IMG/VR virus record: IMGVR_UViG_3300046010_009642
Coordinates: 1 to 46,550 of that record
Reading direction: 5' to 3' (one strand)
Origin: a virus
DNA length: 46,550 nt
How positions within the stretch are numbered: position 1 is the stretch's first letter; each line of letters opens with the position of its first letter. The notes below the pieces were generated by a model. It worked only from the letters and a program-made list of their open reading frames with translations, made no database searches and was not told the DNA's origin. Positions 8,609-16,052 of this stretch are shown one piece after another. The position numbers were made by a program, and so were the translations under genes.

Positions 8609-9223
8609 ATGACTAGAGGGATACAGAAGCTGTTAGAAGCTATTAATTTACAAGATCCGTATTACTTCTCCTACGATTCTGAGGAGATTAAGACTGAAAT
8701 AATCAAAGAAGGGCTGAGAAAAAACAAATTGGTATGGGAGATTTTTGAATATTTTCCCCCTGCTGCATCAGTTTTTGCAATTAACGAAAAAACCAGGAGT
8801 GTTGCTTTAGATATTAAGCAAGTCTATGAAGCATTTCCTGTTGGAGAAAATGCTATAAAATATGTCTGGAAAATATTTTATCAAGACAGCAATAAAGCAT
8901 TAAGATACATTAATCTATTAATCAATGATGGATTAGCATGGGAAATTTTTGTGTACAATCCAATTTCTTCTATAATGCTTTTAGAAGAAGGTATTAGAGC
9001 GAAAGCAATAGAACTCAAGAATTTATGTGATACTAACTTAAATCTTGGAGAGGCAGGAACAAAACAAGCATGGCAATTATTCCAGCACGACTTTGACACT
9101 GCTGTAAGATATATCAAGACATTTGACAGTAGGAATAACATATACGGTACTTCTGAACAATTAGAGAAGGCGGTATATGAAATCAGTTGGGCAAGTAAAA
9201 TACAAGGCCGCCCCAAAGTTTAA
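8609..9223 (+). CDS. Hypothetical helical-repeat protein
   Basis: The protein has 204 residues from MTRGIQKLLE. I do not recognise it. It contains repeated units with a tryptophan followed by a hydrophobic pair and a later aromatic or proline turn: LVWEIFEYFPPAA, YVWKIFYQDSNKA, LAWEIFVYNPISS and QAWQLFQHDFDTA, about 35-50 residues apart. This suggests a small alpha-helical repeat protein. It is the first gene behind a good promoter and directly abuts the endolysin gene (TAAATG). A lysis-related or host-interaction role is possible, but nothing in the sequence proves it. Confidence 0.6.
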   Translation: MTRGIQKLLEAINLQDPYYFSYDSEEIKTEIIKEGLRKNKLVWEIFEYFPPAASVFAINEKTRSVALDIKQVYEAFPVGENAIKYVWKIFYQDSNKALRYINLLINDGLAWEIFVYNPISSIMLLEEGIRAKAIELKNLCDTNLNLGEAGTKQAWQLFQHDFDTAVRYIKTFDSRNNIYGTSEQLEKAVYEISWASKIQGRPKV

Positions 9224-9964
9224 ATGCTAAGATTGGTATTGATCTTATCTTTACCAGTCATGCAAAATCTTGAGAAATTCATAAGCACTAATTCTACTGC
9301 AATTCATATTTCCGAATTACCAGTAGAATTAGTTAAAGAAATTCAATCTTTACTTAAAATTACTGTAGATGGCATTGTCGGGAGCAACACCAAGCAAGCA
9401 TTTATAGATTTTAAATCTGATAAAAATCTTGAGTATCCTCTATTTCTTGGTGCTACAACTGCAAAGGAACTATTAGAACTTCAAGATAAAGAAGAATGCT
9501 CGGCAAATGAGACAGACAAAGTCGATAGTCAACCAAGTATGATGCTGCCAGGTGGGAAAACAGTGTATGCAAATACATTAATTGTTGATAATGTTCCACT
9601 GACTTGGGGAGAAGCTACTAAAGACTGCACAAGAGTTCCTATATCGTCGGAGCATGTGGCAAACGCTATCAGATTAGCTAGAACATGGGGAGAAGTCAGA
9701 GATAAATTTGGCTCACCAATTAGAATTACTTCCGGCTATCGCCCACCTGCTGTAAATAAATCTATTGGTGGAGCTAGGAATAGTCAGCATATTTATTTCA
9801 AAGCATTAGATATGCAACCAGTTAATGGTGATTTTAGAAGACTTTGGCAAGTGCTTTTGTCCTCCAATTTTACAGGACTAGGAGATGCCGTATTCATGGG
9901 AAGAAATAAAGGATTTTTCCATGCTGATATACGCCCAAGTGGTAGAGTAATATTCCCCTATTAA
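9224..9964 (+). CDS. Endolysin, M15-type peptidase with peptidoglycan-binding domain
   Basis: The protein has 246 residues. Residues about 25-85 (VELVKEIQSLL, then VDGIVGSNTKQAF) are a PG_binding_1-type domain. Residues about 135-246 form a peptidase M15 domain with SGYRPPAVN, the zinc ligands H189 and D196 in SQHIYFKALD, and H233 with D235 in FFHADI. M15 enzymes cut peptide cross-links of peptidoglycan, so this is the likely lysis enzyme. The first 12 residues are hydrophobic, but a start at Met13 is also possible. No holin is recognisable next to it. Confidence 0.8.
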   Translation: MLRLVLILSLPVMQNLEKFISTNSTAIHISELPVELVKEIQSLLKITVDGIVGSNTKQAFIDFKSDKNLEYPLFLGATTAKELLELQDKEECSANETDKVDSQPSMMLPGGKTVYANTLIVDNVPLTWGEATKDCTRVPISSEHVANAIRLARTWGEVRDKFGSPIRITSGYRPPAVNKSIGGARNSQHIYFKALDMQPVNGDFRRLWQVLLSSNFTGLGDAVFMGRNKGFFHADIRPSGRVIFPY

Positions 9965-10278
9965 TGTATCAGCAAAGATATGGCAATCTAAAGAAGTATA
10001 AAAAGAAAGCAGCAATAGCACATAGCAATGTTGGTGGTAAGTGTTGTTGCTGCAAAATCAATGATAGTCAAGAAATACATCATTCTAGCTATAGAAAATC
10101 CGGAGACAGGTACGGAATTAACATCTTCCCCGTATGCAAATACTGTCATAAGAATATATGCCACTCTGCTACTAACTGGTTAACCAATAAAGATAATCCA
10201 GTCTGGAAAAATAAAAATACTCCAGCTTTCACTAAAATGCTACAGCGTAATTATAAGCAATTGCATAAGAAAAAATAA
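9964..10278 (+). CDS. HNH-type endonuclease-like protein
   Basis: The protein has 104 residues and is lysine rich. It has a CCCC cysteine cluster near residue 22, then EIHHSSY (the H of an HNH core), GDRYGINIFPVC (the N) and CKYCHKNICHS (last H and zinc cysteines). This fits a small beta-beta-alpha-metal HNH protein. Its start overlaps the endolysin stop by one base (TAATG), so it belongs to the same operon. Free-standing HNH genes are common mobile or packaging-related elements in phages; its job here is not evident. Confidence 0.65.
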   Translation: MYQQRYGNLKKYKKKAAIAHSNVGGKCCCCKINDSQEIHHSSYRKSGDRYGINIFPVCKYCHKNICHSATNWLTNKDNPVWKNKNTPAFTKMLQRNYKQLHKKK

Positions 10279-10287
10279 GATAATCTA

Positions 10288-10316
10288 TTGACATTATCCT
10301 GAAAATCATCTACTAT
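10288..10316 (+). promoter_or_regulatory. Promoter of the small-gene cluster 10344-11412
   Basis: CTATTGACA contains the -35 box TTGACA (10288-10293), with TACTAT (10311-10316) after a 17-base spacer. The predicted start lies about 20 bases before the ATG at 10344. Confidence 0.8.
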
Positions 10317-10343
10317 TAGATAGATTGAGTTTTAAATTTTGGC

Positions 10344-10535
10344 ATGGACTTGGGAGATGTATATCTATTCGTTAACTTTGCTAAAGAGCAAGGGATTGAT
10401 GTAAGCAGTGAGCAAGGTGGCTCACTTGCCTACGCATACTGTAAACATCTGTTTACAGATGAACAGGAGATTCAGCAGCAAGCATATTCGCTGCTAATGG
10501 TAGCACAAACAATATTGAAGGAGGAGGAGGAATGA
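10344..10535 (+). CDS. Hypothetical small acidic protein
   Basis: The protein has 63 residues, begins MDLGDVYLFVNFAKEQGID and ends in a run of glutamates. No family is recognised. The coding region holds two perfect stem-loops (10407-10426 and 10439-10458), which is unusual in this AT-rich genome. It overlaps the next gene by four bases. Confidence 0.55.
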   Translation: MDLGDVYLFVNFAKEQGIDVSSEQGGSLAYAYCKHLFTDEQEIQQQAYSLLMVAQTILKEEEE

Positions 10536-10909
10536 ACACATATACTATTGATGAATTTGGAATTAAATTTTCCGGCATACAGACGCTGGATGGCAAATGT
10601 CAAGGGACGGGCATCAATGTATCGCCAGAAATTCAAGTTTCGTATCATGGGTACGACGACTTCGTCCCCAAAGGAGTTCTTCCTGATGGAGTCGGCTGGA
10701 CACAAGGAGGAGTTGAGCTAGTAGGTGATGAAATTGTGCTAGCCAAAGACAACAGCACTGATATTCTTGTGTTGTTGTTATGCCCTGCCACTGGGGGCAA
10801 AACCATATACTCAACAGATGAAGCATGTTTAGTAGTGCTTCATGATGGAGAAGTAATTCAAACAAGTCGTACAAAGAGAACAAATAAAGGAGGGAAATTG
10901 TATGATTGA
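10532..10909 (+). CDS. Hypothetical protein
   Basis: The protein has 125 residues and a mixed beta pattern (TINEFGIKF-like start, then EIQVSYHGYDDF, DILVLLLCPATGG, ACLVVLHDGEVI). I do not recognise it. It has a very strong ribosome binding site, GGAGGAGGAGG, just before the ATG and overlaps the previous gene as ATGA. It belongs to an operon of four small genes under the promoter at 10288. Confidence 0.6.
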   Translation: MNTYTIDEFGIKFSGIQTLDGKCQGTGINVSPEIQVSYHGYDDFVPKGVLPDGVGWTQGGVELVGDEIVLAKDNSTDILVLLLCPATGGKTIYSTDEACLVVLHDGEVIQTSRTKRTNKGGKLYD

Positions 10910-11237
10910 AGTAGTCACTGAGCTAGATTCGTTTGACTTTGGAGAGATAATCAAGTCAGATAATTTGTGGCAAAGATATACTGAAGAGGAACAATTTGCC
11001 GAATTAACGTCCGATTTGGATAGCTTAATAGTTCAACAAATCAGACAAAACGTCAGAATTGGCATTGATTCTGACAAGGAATTCGATCACGCCATCTCAC
11101 CATGGCAAAATTTCTCTGAGGAGACTCTTTCTTTCTTTGGGGGAGAGACATTATCTCCTGAACAAAGAAGCAATCAGGAAACTACTAGAAACGTTGTTTA
11201 CAACTTTCTAGAGTGGGCGTTAAAATTCTATTTCTAA
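10902..11237 (+). CDS. Hypothetical acidic protein
   Basis: The protein has 111 residues and is rich in Asp and Glu, with VTELDSFDFGEII near the start. No family is recognised. AGGAGGG lies about 8 bases before the ATG, and the gene overlaps its upstream neighbour by eight bases. Small acidic proteins expressed from a host-type promoter are often host-takeover factors; that is only a suggestion. Confidence 0.6.
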   Translation: MIEVVTELDSFDFGEIIKSDNLWQRYTEEEQFAELTSDLDSLIVQQIRQNVRIGIDSDKEFDHAISPWQNFSEETLSFFGGETLSPEQRSNQETTRNVVYNFLEWALKFYF

Positions 11238-11253
11238 GTGGGCATCAAATGTA

Positions 11254-11412
11254 ATGACTCAGGTTATATTTGAACACAAAGAAAGCCTAAATGCTTTCAT
11301 TGATTATGTCAGGAGTGTTGGTGGAAAAATCTACGCTAGCGATGGCAAAAAACTAACAATTGAGTCATCGCTAGAAGCAGCAGCATTGATGTTTGGAGCA
11401 ATAATTATATAA
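11254..11412 (+). CDS. Hypothetical small protein (52 residues)
   Basis: The ORF begins MTQVIFEHKESLNAFIDYV and ends AALMFGAIII, immediately before the bidirectional terminator. It has no strong ribosome binding site. Its position as the last gene of the cluster and its plausible amphipathic composition support coding. No family is recognised. Confidence 0.5.
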   Translation: MTQVIFEHKESLNAFIDYVRSVGGKIYASDGKKLTIESSLEAAALMFGAIII

Positions 11413-11416
11413 CACT

Positions 11417-11448
11417 AAAAAGCACTGCATTTATCAGCAGTGCTTTTT
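11417..11448. terminator. Bidirectional terminator
   Basis: A 12-base perfect inverted repeat (AAAAAGCACTGC / GCAGTGCTTTTT) surrounds an 8-base loop, with T tracts in both directions. It ends the plus-strand small-gene cluster and the minus-strand tail operon, whose last stop codon is at 11447. Confidence 0.9.
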
Positions 11449-11860
11449 AATTTAACAGTAGAGCTAAGCTAGTCAACGAAATCAATGGTAAATCTTTTTT
11501 ACGTATAGCTTCGTTAATAATCGCTTTTGTGACATCACTCAATTTGCATTTTGGATTGTGGGCTTGATTTGGAAAAGGCAACAATTCAGTGTAATCAATA
11601 GATGGATCTTCCTTTCCTTTGAATCCATTGAATAGTCCAGCCCAGCCAATTGCATGAACTCTAGAGTCAATGTTTGACTGAGCCATGCGTAAAGATTCCA
11701 TCTCAGTAATACATTCAAATACTACATAATCTGGCTGCTGCAAATAAGTTTCCCAGTCACTAAATCTTCTATCTTTGATTTGATAAGATTGAATACGCCA
11801 ATACAGTTTTTTCCAATCTATTCCATCGGTAACGCTAGTTGAGTCTTGTCCTCCCCCGGC
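11447..11860 (-). CDS. Tail assembly chaperone, second frame (gpT-like), probably made by -1 frameshift
   Basis: This frame is open from the stop TGA at 11863-11861 to 11447 (about 137 codons). It has no ATG or GTG start, only a TTG at 11743. The stretch before that TTG looks fully coding (DWKKLYWRIQSYQIKDRRF, then SDWETYLQQPDYVVF). It overlaps the end of the upstream chaperone gene in the -1 frame by 43 bases. This is the geometry of lambda G and GT, in which a -1 slip makes a longer fusion that helps load the tail tube on the tape measure. The fused product would be about 375 residues. Position directly after the tube genes supports this. Confidence 0.65.
   Translation of the reverse strand, partial: AGGGQDSTSVTDGIDWKKLYWRIQSYQIKDRRFSDWETYLQQPDYVVFECITEMESLRMAQSNIDSRVHAIGWAGLFNGFKGKEDPSIDYTELLPFPNQAHNPKCKLSDVTKAIINEAIRKKDLPLISLTSLALLLN
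11818..11860 (-). other. Probable -1 ribosomal frameshift window
   Basis: Frame 0 ends at TAG 11820-11818, and the -1 frame opens after TGA 11863-11861. Within this window the mRNA holds a run of five G (11857-11853) in CCG-GGG-GAG. A peptidyl Gly-tRNA on GGG can re-pair one base back on GGG. This is not a full X-XXY-YYZ heptamer because GAG to GGA mismatches, so the exact slip site is uncertain. Confidence 0.5.
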
Positions 11861-12582
11861 TCATCTTGTACAACTGTCTCTACAGATTCCCATCTGTTAG
11901 ATTCATTTTGGAAGAAGTCATAAATATCGTTAATAAGAATTTCATCTAGCTGCTTAGTCATTTCTAGTGTCCACTCAGAACTTCCAAGCACATAGAAATA
12001 ATTAGAGGACAAAAATCCAACACTGCCTGCTTTAATAGAAGCTGGTAATGGCTGCGTTTTAATCAACGTGTTATCTATTTCATAATTTCCTTCAGCAATA
12101 ATGTAGCTACTGCCTATTCTAATGCCTTGCCTATGTGTTAAATTAACTGTTAATGGTTCAACTGTTAACTTCTTGTCATTTATGTTGCCATCTACAGCAA
12201 CTTTGATTGGGTAAGCAACTCTATTCTTAATAATGATATGCGCTACAGCAACTTTAATATCTAAGTCAGCAGAGCCAATAAATGTAGACAAATCGTAAAA
12301 TTCTTTGGCATATTCTTCCACAATTTGACTATTATCTAAGTTATCAATACCACCAAGTAGATTACGTGCTTCAACTGTGCTGATGCTTTTTTCTTTGGCA
12401 ATTTTGTTAATTAGATTTGATGCCATTACGCTACCTTGCCCACGCTTTCTTTCGTGTTCAGATAGTTCTTGCCTCTCCCCAACTGTGATAGATTTTGTTT
12501 TAGCTAAATACAAATATCCAGATTCATCAGTTCCGACTTTGATAATTTCTGGTAAACTTTTTTTTTGAATTAATGGCAGCAT
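11818..12582 (-). CDS. Tail assembly chaperone, first frame (gpG-like)
   Basis: The protein has 254 residues, begins MLPLIQKKSLPEI and ends in an acidic tail (DEPGEDKTQLALPME). I recognise no strong motif. Assignment comes from place (behind the tail-tube genes, where gpG-like chaperones sit) and from the overlapping second frame. Residues 20-135 are helical and charged (GERQELSEHERKRG, NLINKIAKEKS), and residues 140-215 are more beta-like. It is longer than lambda gpG (140 residues). In the family the protein coats the tape measure during tail assembly and is absent from the virion. Confidence 0.55.
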   Translation of the reverse strand: MLPLIQKKSLPEIIKVGTDESGYLYLAKTKSITVGERQELSEHERKRGQGSVMASNLINKIAKEKSISTVEARNLLGGIDNLDNSQIVEEYAKEFYDLSTFIGSADLDIKVAVAHIIIKNRVAYPIKVAVDGNINDKKLTVEPLTVNLTHRQGIRIGSSYIIAEGNYEIDNTLIKTQPLPASIKAGSVGFLSSNYFYVLGSSEWTLEMTKQLDEILINDIYDFFQNESNRWESVETVVQDEPGEDKTQLALPME

Positions 12583-12587
12583 GTTTA

Positions 12588-12830
12588 TTACACCAATAAT
12601 AGTTCAAACGAATCGTAGTAATCAGCAAATGTTTCTGTTGTAGCAACTAAAGCAACTGACTCCGGGACTTTGATAGTAAACGACACAGAAGGATCTGATA
12701 TATCGTATACTTTTATGTTTCCTGATAATCCGCCCTTAAAAACTGCTGCTCCACACAATAATTTATTGCCGTTTTGTCTACAGTTTACCAGAATTGCTAG
12801 CACTCGTGTGTTATCAGTTAGTATTTTCAA
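12588..12830 (-). CDS. Hypothetical small protein in the tail operon
   Basis: The protein has 80 residues. It starts at TTG 12830 because an in-frame TAA lies directly upstream and no ATG follows. A beta pattern is visible (NTRVLAILVNC, NIKVYDI, SVSFTIKVPES). It lies between the third tail-tube paralogue and the chaperone gene, six bases before the latter. No family is recognised. A tail role follows from its place only; the rare start codon may keep its level low. Confidence 0.5.
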   Translation of the reverse strand: MKILTDNTRVLAILVNCRQNGNKLLCGAAVFKGGLSGNIKVYDISDPSVSFTIKVPESVALVATTETFADYYDSFELLLV

Positions 12831-12873
12831 TTATTGTTGTACCAAATTAGTTGCACAATAATAATATCATGGA

Positions 12874-13602
12874 TTAACTAAAAATGAAGGGAGGATGCCA
12901 AACAAAATCTTCACCTTGGAATAGTAAAGTAAAGCTAAATTTTTGAACATCATTTTGATTAGCTGGTAATGCCATAGATCCTATTTTAGCTATACCTTCA
13001 AATCGCTCGCCATTTGGCATTGTAACAGCTACATATACGTCCCTGCCAAATAGTTCACTAGAGAAAATACCAACTGGTTTTACTATAGTTTCTAATGCTC
13101 TGTCTCCTGCCAATGCTATGCCAGTAACATTACATGTTTTAGCTAATCTTACAAAAGCATTATTTACGCCTTTTCCAGAGCGAAAATTTGTTGTTTCTAC
13201 TTGAGTTTCCTGAGAAGATAAATCAATTGTTTGCAATCCAAATAATGGCAAAATTCCTTCTATGGCTTCTGCTATATCACCTTGCCGCAAAAAATAAGGT
13301 AAAGGATAGATTTTAACAGTTGTAGTAAATTCTTCTATCGTTGTGTCTTCTGTTAATATAATTTGCTTTCTGTATGTATTTATGCCGTCAGCGTCTGGAT
13401 TAACAAAAGATAGAGAAGTGCCAGCAGGTAAGAATACATCAGTATAACTGCGCAGTTTAACAGAAGTAGCAGAGATGTTTGCCGTCTCTACTACTTCTAT
13501 TTCTGTCTTAAATAAATCAGTAATAGTGCTGCCATCAGAATTAACGTCAAGCAGCAATATTTCTAAGCAGCAACTTCTTAGTGGTTGCGAAGTAGAAGCC
13601 AT
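12874..13602 (-). CDS. Tail tube protein paralogue 3 (most diverged)
   Basis: The protein has 242 residues, with a GGGGG ribosome binding site before the ATG. Its C-terminal half aligns by eye with the two neighbouring genes: GLQTIDLSSQETQVETTNF against GIQTLDLNNQETQVDTTHF, then GIALAGDRALETIVKP, MPNGERFEGIAKIG and ALPANQNDVQKFSFTLLFQG. The N-terminal half (SLSFVNPDADGINTYRKQIIL) also follows the same plan. Major tail proteins polymerise into the tube. The divergence suggests a specialised ring or a minor tube protein, for example at the tail end or as a decoration-bearing variant. It is the last of three tandem copies. Confidence 0.65.
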   Translation of the reverse strand: MASTSQPLRSCCLEILLLDVNSDGSTITDLFKTEIEVVETANISATSVKLRSYTDVFLPAGTSLSFVNPDADGINTYRKQIILTEDTTIEEFTTTVKIYPLPYFLRQGDIAEAIEGILPLFGLQTIDLSSQETQVETTNFRSGKGVNNAFVRLAKTCNVTGIALAGDRALETIVKPVGIFSSELFGRDVYVAVTMPNGERFEGIAKIGSMALPANQNDVQKFSFTLLFQGEDFVWHPPFIFS

Positions 13603-13630
13603 TTATCCCCCTAGCTTTTAGTAAGCCATA

Positions 13631-14419
13631 CTAAAAATTAGAGTAAGGAGCAGTCCATTCGTAAATAGAACCTTGATACATTAATGTAAAAGAGTATTTC
13701 TTAACTTCGTTTTGGTTAGCAGGCAAGTTTAGTGCCATGATTTTTGCAACACCAGCAATTCTTTCGCCATCAGGCATTGTTGTAATTGCATACACTTCTC
13801 TGCCAAGTCTAGCGTTATCAAAACCAGCTGCTCTTTTAACAACAGTTTCTAAGCATTCATCACCAATTAATGCAATTCCAGATACAGAATAACTTCTATT
13901 GAATCTAACAATTGCAGCTTCAGTGCCAGCGCCAGAGCCAAAATGAGTAGTATCAACTTGAGTTTCTTGATTATTCAAATCAAGTGTTTGAATACCACTT
14001 AATGGCAATAGCTTTGTAGCGCCCTTATCAGTAATATTAGTTGATGATTGATAAATCAAAGTAGCAGTTGATGATGCTGCTATTGGGCGAAGTAATGGGG
14101 AAATAGAAATTGTCGTAGATGTAGTTAAAATACTTTGAAGATCTTGGGTTACTACGACTTGTTGCCTAGATTTTGCGCCGCTAGCAGCAAAAGATAAAGC
14201 TGTCCCAGCATTAATAGCAAAGTTTGTTGAAGTACCAGTAACAGCGGAACTAGTAGTTATGCTTAAAGACGTAGCACCTACAGCAGCACCAGTTGTGCTA
14301 ATAGTTGCAGTTGAATACCCAGTAGAAGATCTATCGGCAGCACCAAAAGCATCTAATGGCAAAAGCATCATTTCAAGAGAAAAAGACTGTAAAATCTGAG
14401 ACGCGGTAGCTAAAGGCAT
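13631..14419 (-). CDS. Tail tube protein paralogue 2
   Basis: The protein has 262 residues, starts MPLATASQILQS and has AGGAG before its ATG. Its last 120 residues are nearly the same as in paralogue 1 (LDLNNQETQVDTTHFGSGAG, then RFNRSYSVSGIALIGDE and LPANQNEVKKYSFTLMYQG). Between residues 25 and 125 it has a single beta module with SLSITTSSAVTGTSTNFAI. The two proteins differ mainly by the extra module in paralogue 1. Both are good major tail protein candidates, and the tube may be mixed. Confidence 0.7.
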   Translation of the reverse strand: MPLATASQILQSFSLEMMLLPLDAFGAADRSSTGYSTATISTTGAAVGATSLSITTSSAVTGTSTNFAINAGTALSFAASGAKSRQQVVVTQDLQSILTTSTTISISPLLRPIAASSTATLIYQSSTNITDKGATKLLPLSGIQTLDLNNQETQVDTTHFGSGAGTEAAIVRFNRSYSVSGIALIGDECLETVVKRAAGFDNARLGREVYAITTMPDGERIAGVAKIMALNLPANQNEVKKYSFTLMYQGSIYEWTAPYSNF

Positions 14420-14430
14420 GATTTATTCTC

Positions 14431-15639
14431 CTAATAAGAGTAAGGTTGTACCCAAGCAGCATTGCCTTGATACATAAGAGTGAAAGAGTATTTCTTAACT
14501 TCGTTTTGGTTGGCAGGCAAGTTTAATGCCATGATTTTTGCAGCACCTTCGATAGCTTCTCCATCGGACGTAGTTGCAATAGCATATACTTCTCTGCCCA
14601 AGAAAGCATTGTCAAATCCAGCTACTCTTTTTACAATTCTTTCTAATGCTTCATCACCAATTAACGCAATGCCAGATGCAGAGTAGCTTCTATTAAATCT
14701 AACAATTGCAGCTTCAGTGCCAGCGCCAGAGCCAAAGTGAGTAGTATCAACTTGAGTTTCTTGATTATTCAAATCAAGTGTTTGGATACCAGTTAATGGT
14801 GTTGAAGCAATACGAGAAATAAAAGTTGCACTAGTAATTCCACTAGTAGATGCTTTATTAAGAGTTATAGAGTTATTACTTTGCTTTGATAATACATAAG
14901 TATCATCAGCCACACCTGTCCCACTTACTAAATCTCCAACCTCTACCAAAGCAAAAAGATCGTTTGAACCGCTTAAACTTGCACTACCTGAAGTGTTTGT
15001 TATAGAACTAATACTAGAAAGAAGAGGAGCTGCCGAGTTAGAAGCGAATACTACTGATGTATTTGAAAAAGCAGTGGCTGGAGCTGTGCTAATTGTTAAT
15101 ACAGTATTACTTCTCTTAGACACTACAGTGGCAACAAAGGCACCTTGAGATACTGTATCTCCAACTTCTACTGCTGCAAAATTGCCTGTACTCGCCGTTA
15201 ATAATGTAGAAGAACTCGTAACTGAAATAGTGCTGCTATTTTTATAATTTTTAGCAAACCGTAAGTTAGCCACACCAACTGTTTCAGCATCTATTAAAGC
15301 AGCAGTAGAAACTATTGGGCGCAATAAAGGATATACCCTAACAGCTTTTGGAGTATTATTCAGTAAAACATCTTCATTGATAATTACTTGTCTTCTAAAT
15401 TTGTTAGTTGAGTCTCCAGAGAAAGATAATGACGTTCCCTGCTTTACAAAAATTGGGCTGTCAGATTGCAAGCTTAAACTAGTAGCGCCTATGTCAACTG
15501 TAGTAGCTGTAGTCCCAGCTTTAATTTTGACTGTTGATACAGATCTATCTACTGCACCAAAAAGCGCGTCTCTTGTAGGTAATAAAATTAAATCTAAGCT
15601 TGTATTCTGTAATATTAAAGAACTAGTTGCTAAAGGCAT
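14431..15639 (-). CDS. Tail tube protein paralogue 1 with inserted beta modules
   Basis: The protein has 402 residues, starts MPLATSSLILQN and has GGGG before the ATG. Termini match paralogue 2. About 140 extra residues (roughly 125-265) hold two related units: FAAVEVGDTVSQGAFVATVV followed by SKRSN, and FALVEVGDLVSGTGVADDTY followed by SKQSN. Such inserted Ig-like modules usually project from the tail surface. It is followed after 11 bases by paralogue 2. It probably forms part of the tail tube with surface-exposed domains. Confidence 0.7.
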   Translation of the reverse strand: MPLATSSLILQNTSLDLILLPTRDALFGAVDRSVSTVKIKAGTTATTVDIGATSLSLQSDSPIFVKQGTSLSFSGDSTNKFRRQVIINEDVLLNNTPKAVRVYPLLRPIVSTAALIDAETVGVANLRFAKNYKNSSTISVTSSSTLLTASTGNFAAVEVGDTVSQGAFVATVVSKRSNTVLTISTAPATAFSNTSVVFASNSAAPLLSSISSITNTSGSASLSGSNDLFALVEVGDLVSGTGVADDTYVLSKQSNNSITLNKASTSGITSATFISRIASTPLTGIQTLDLNNQETQVDTTHFGSGAGTEAAIVRFNRSYSASGIALIGDEALERIVKRVAGFDNAFLGREVYAIATTSDGEAIEGAAKIMALNLPANQNEVKKYSFTLMYQGNAAWVQPYSY

Positions 15640-15677
15640 ATAAATCCCCTATACTTCTTTTGTAATAGTTGCCAAGA

Positions 15678-16052
15678 CTAAGTGTTAATAAAAATTGGAT
15701 CTTTAATAAAAATAGTTGCCTGTTCTATAAATTCATTGCTAAATGGTATGTGTGTCAAAGACATAACACAATAACGTTGCTCTATTTTAGATATTGCTTT
15801 TATTAAATTAGAATCTCGCTTCCAATTCTTAAGAATTATCTCCCACTGCTGCGGTTTATATCTTTGCCCAGCACTAGATCCGCCGGCATATCCAATCGGA
15901 TTCTGACGTATTAAGCACTCCAATCCATTACTTACAGATGGTGGACTGCTTGTTGAACCATACACCCAAATACTAGGAGTACCGTTGCTGTATACTCCTA
16001 ACTCTGTGCTTAATAGCGTTCTTAGTTGTGTGTTTAATTCAGCTACATTCAT
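15678..16052 (-). CDS. Tail terminator-like protein
   Basis: The protein has 124 residues and begins MNVAELNTQLRTLLST. It lies between a tail-completion protein and the tube genes, the usual place of the tail terminator (gpU / HK97 gp10 neighbourhood). Visible parts are an N-terminal helix, IWVYGSTSSPPSVSNGLECLI, PQQWEIILKNW and FIEQATIFIKDP at the end. The plan of helix, strand, strand, helix and strand fits the fold of tail terminators, but I see no diagnostic motif. It overlaps the previous gene as ATGA. Confidence 0.5.
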   Translation of the reverse strand: MNVAELNTQLRTLLSTELGVYSNGTPSIWVYGSTSSPPSVSNGLECLIRQNPIGYAGGSSAGQRYKPQQWEIILKNWKRDSNLIKAISKIEQRYCVMSLTHIPFSNEFIEQATIFIKDPIFINT

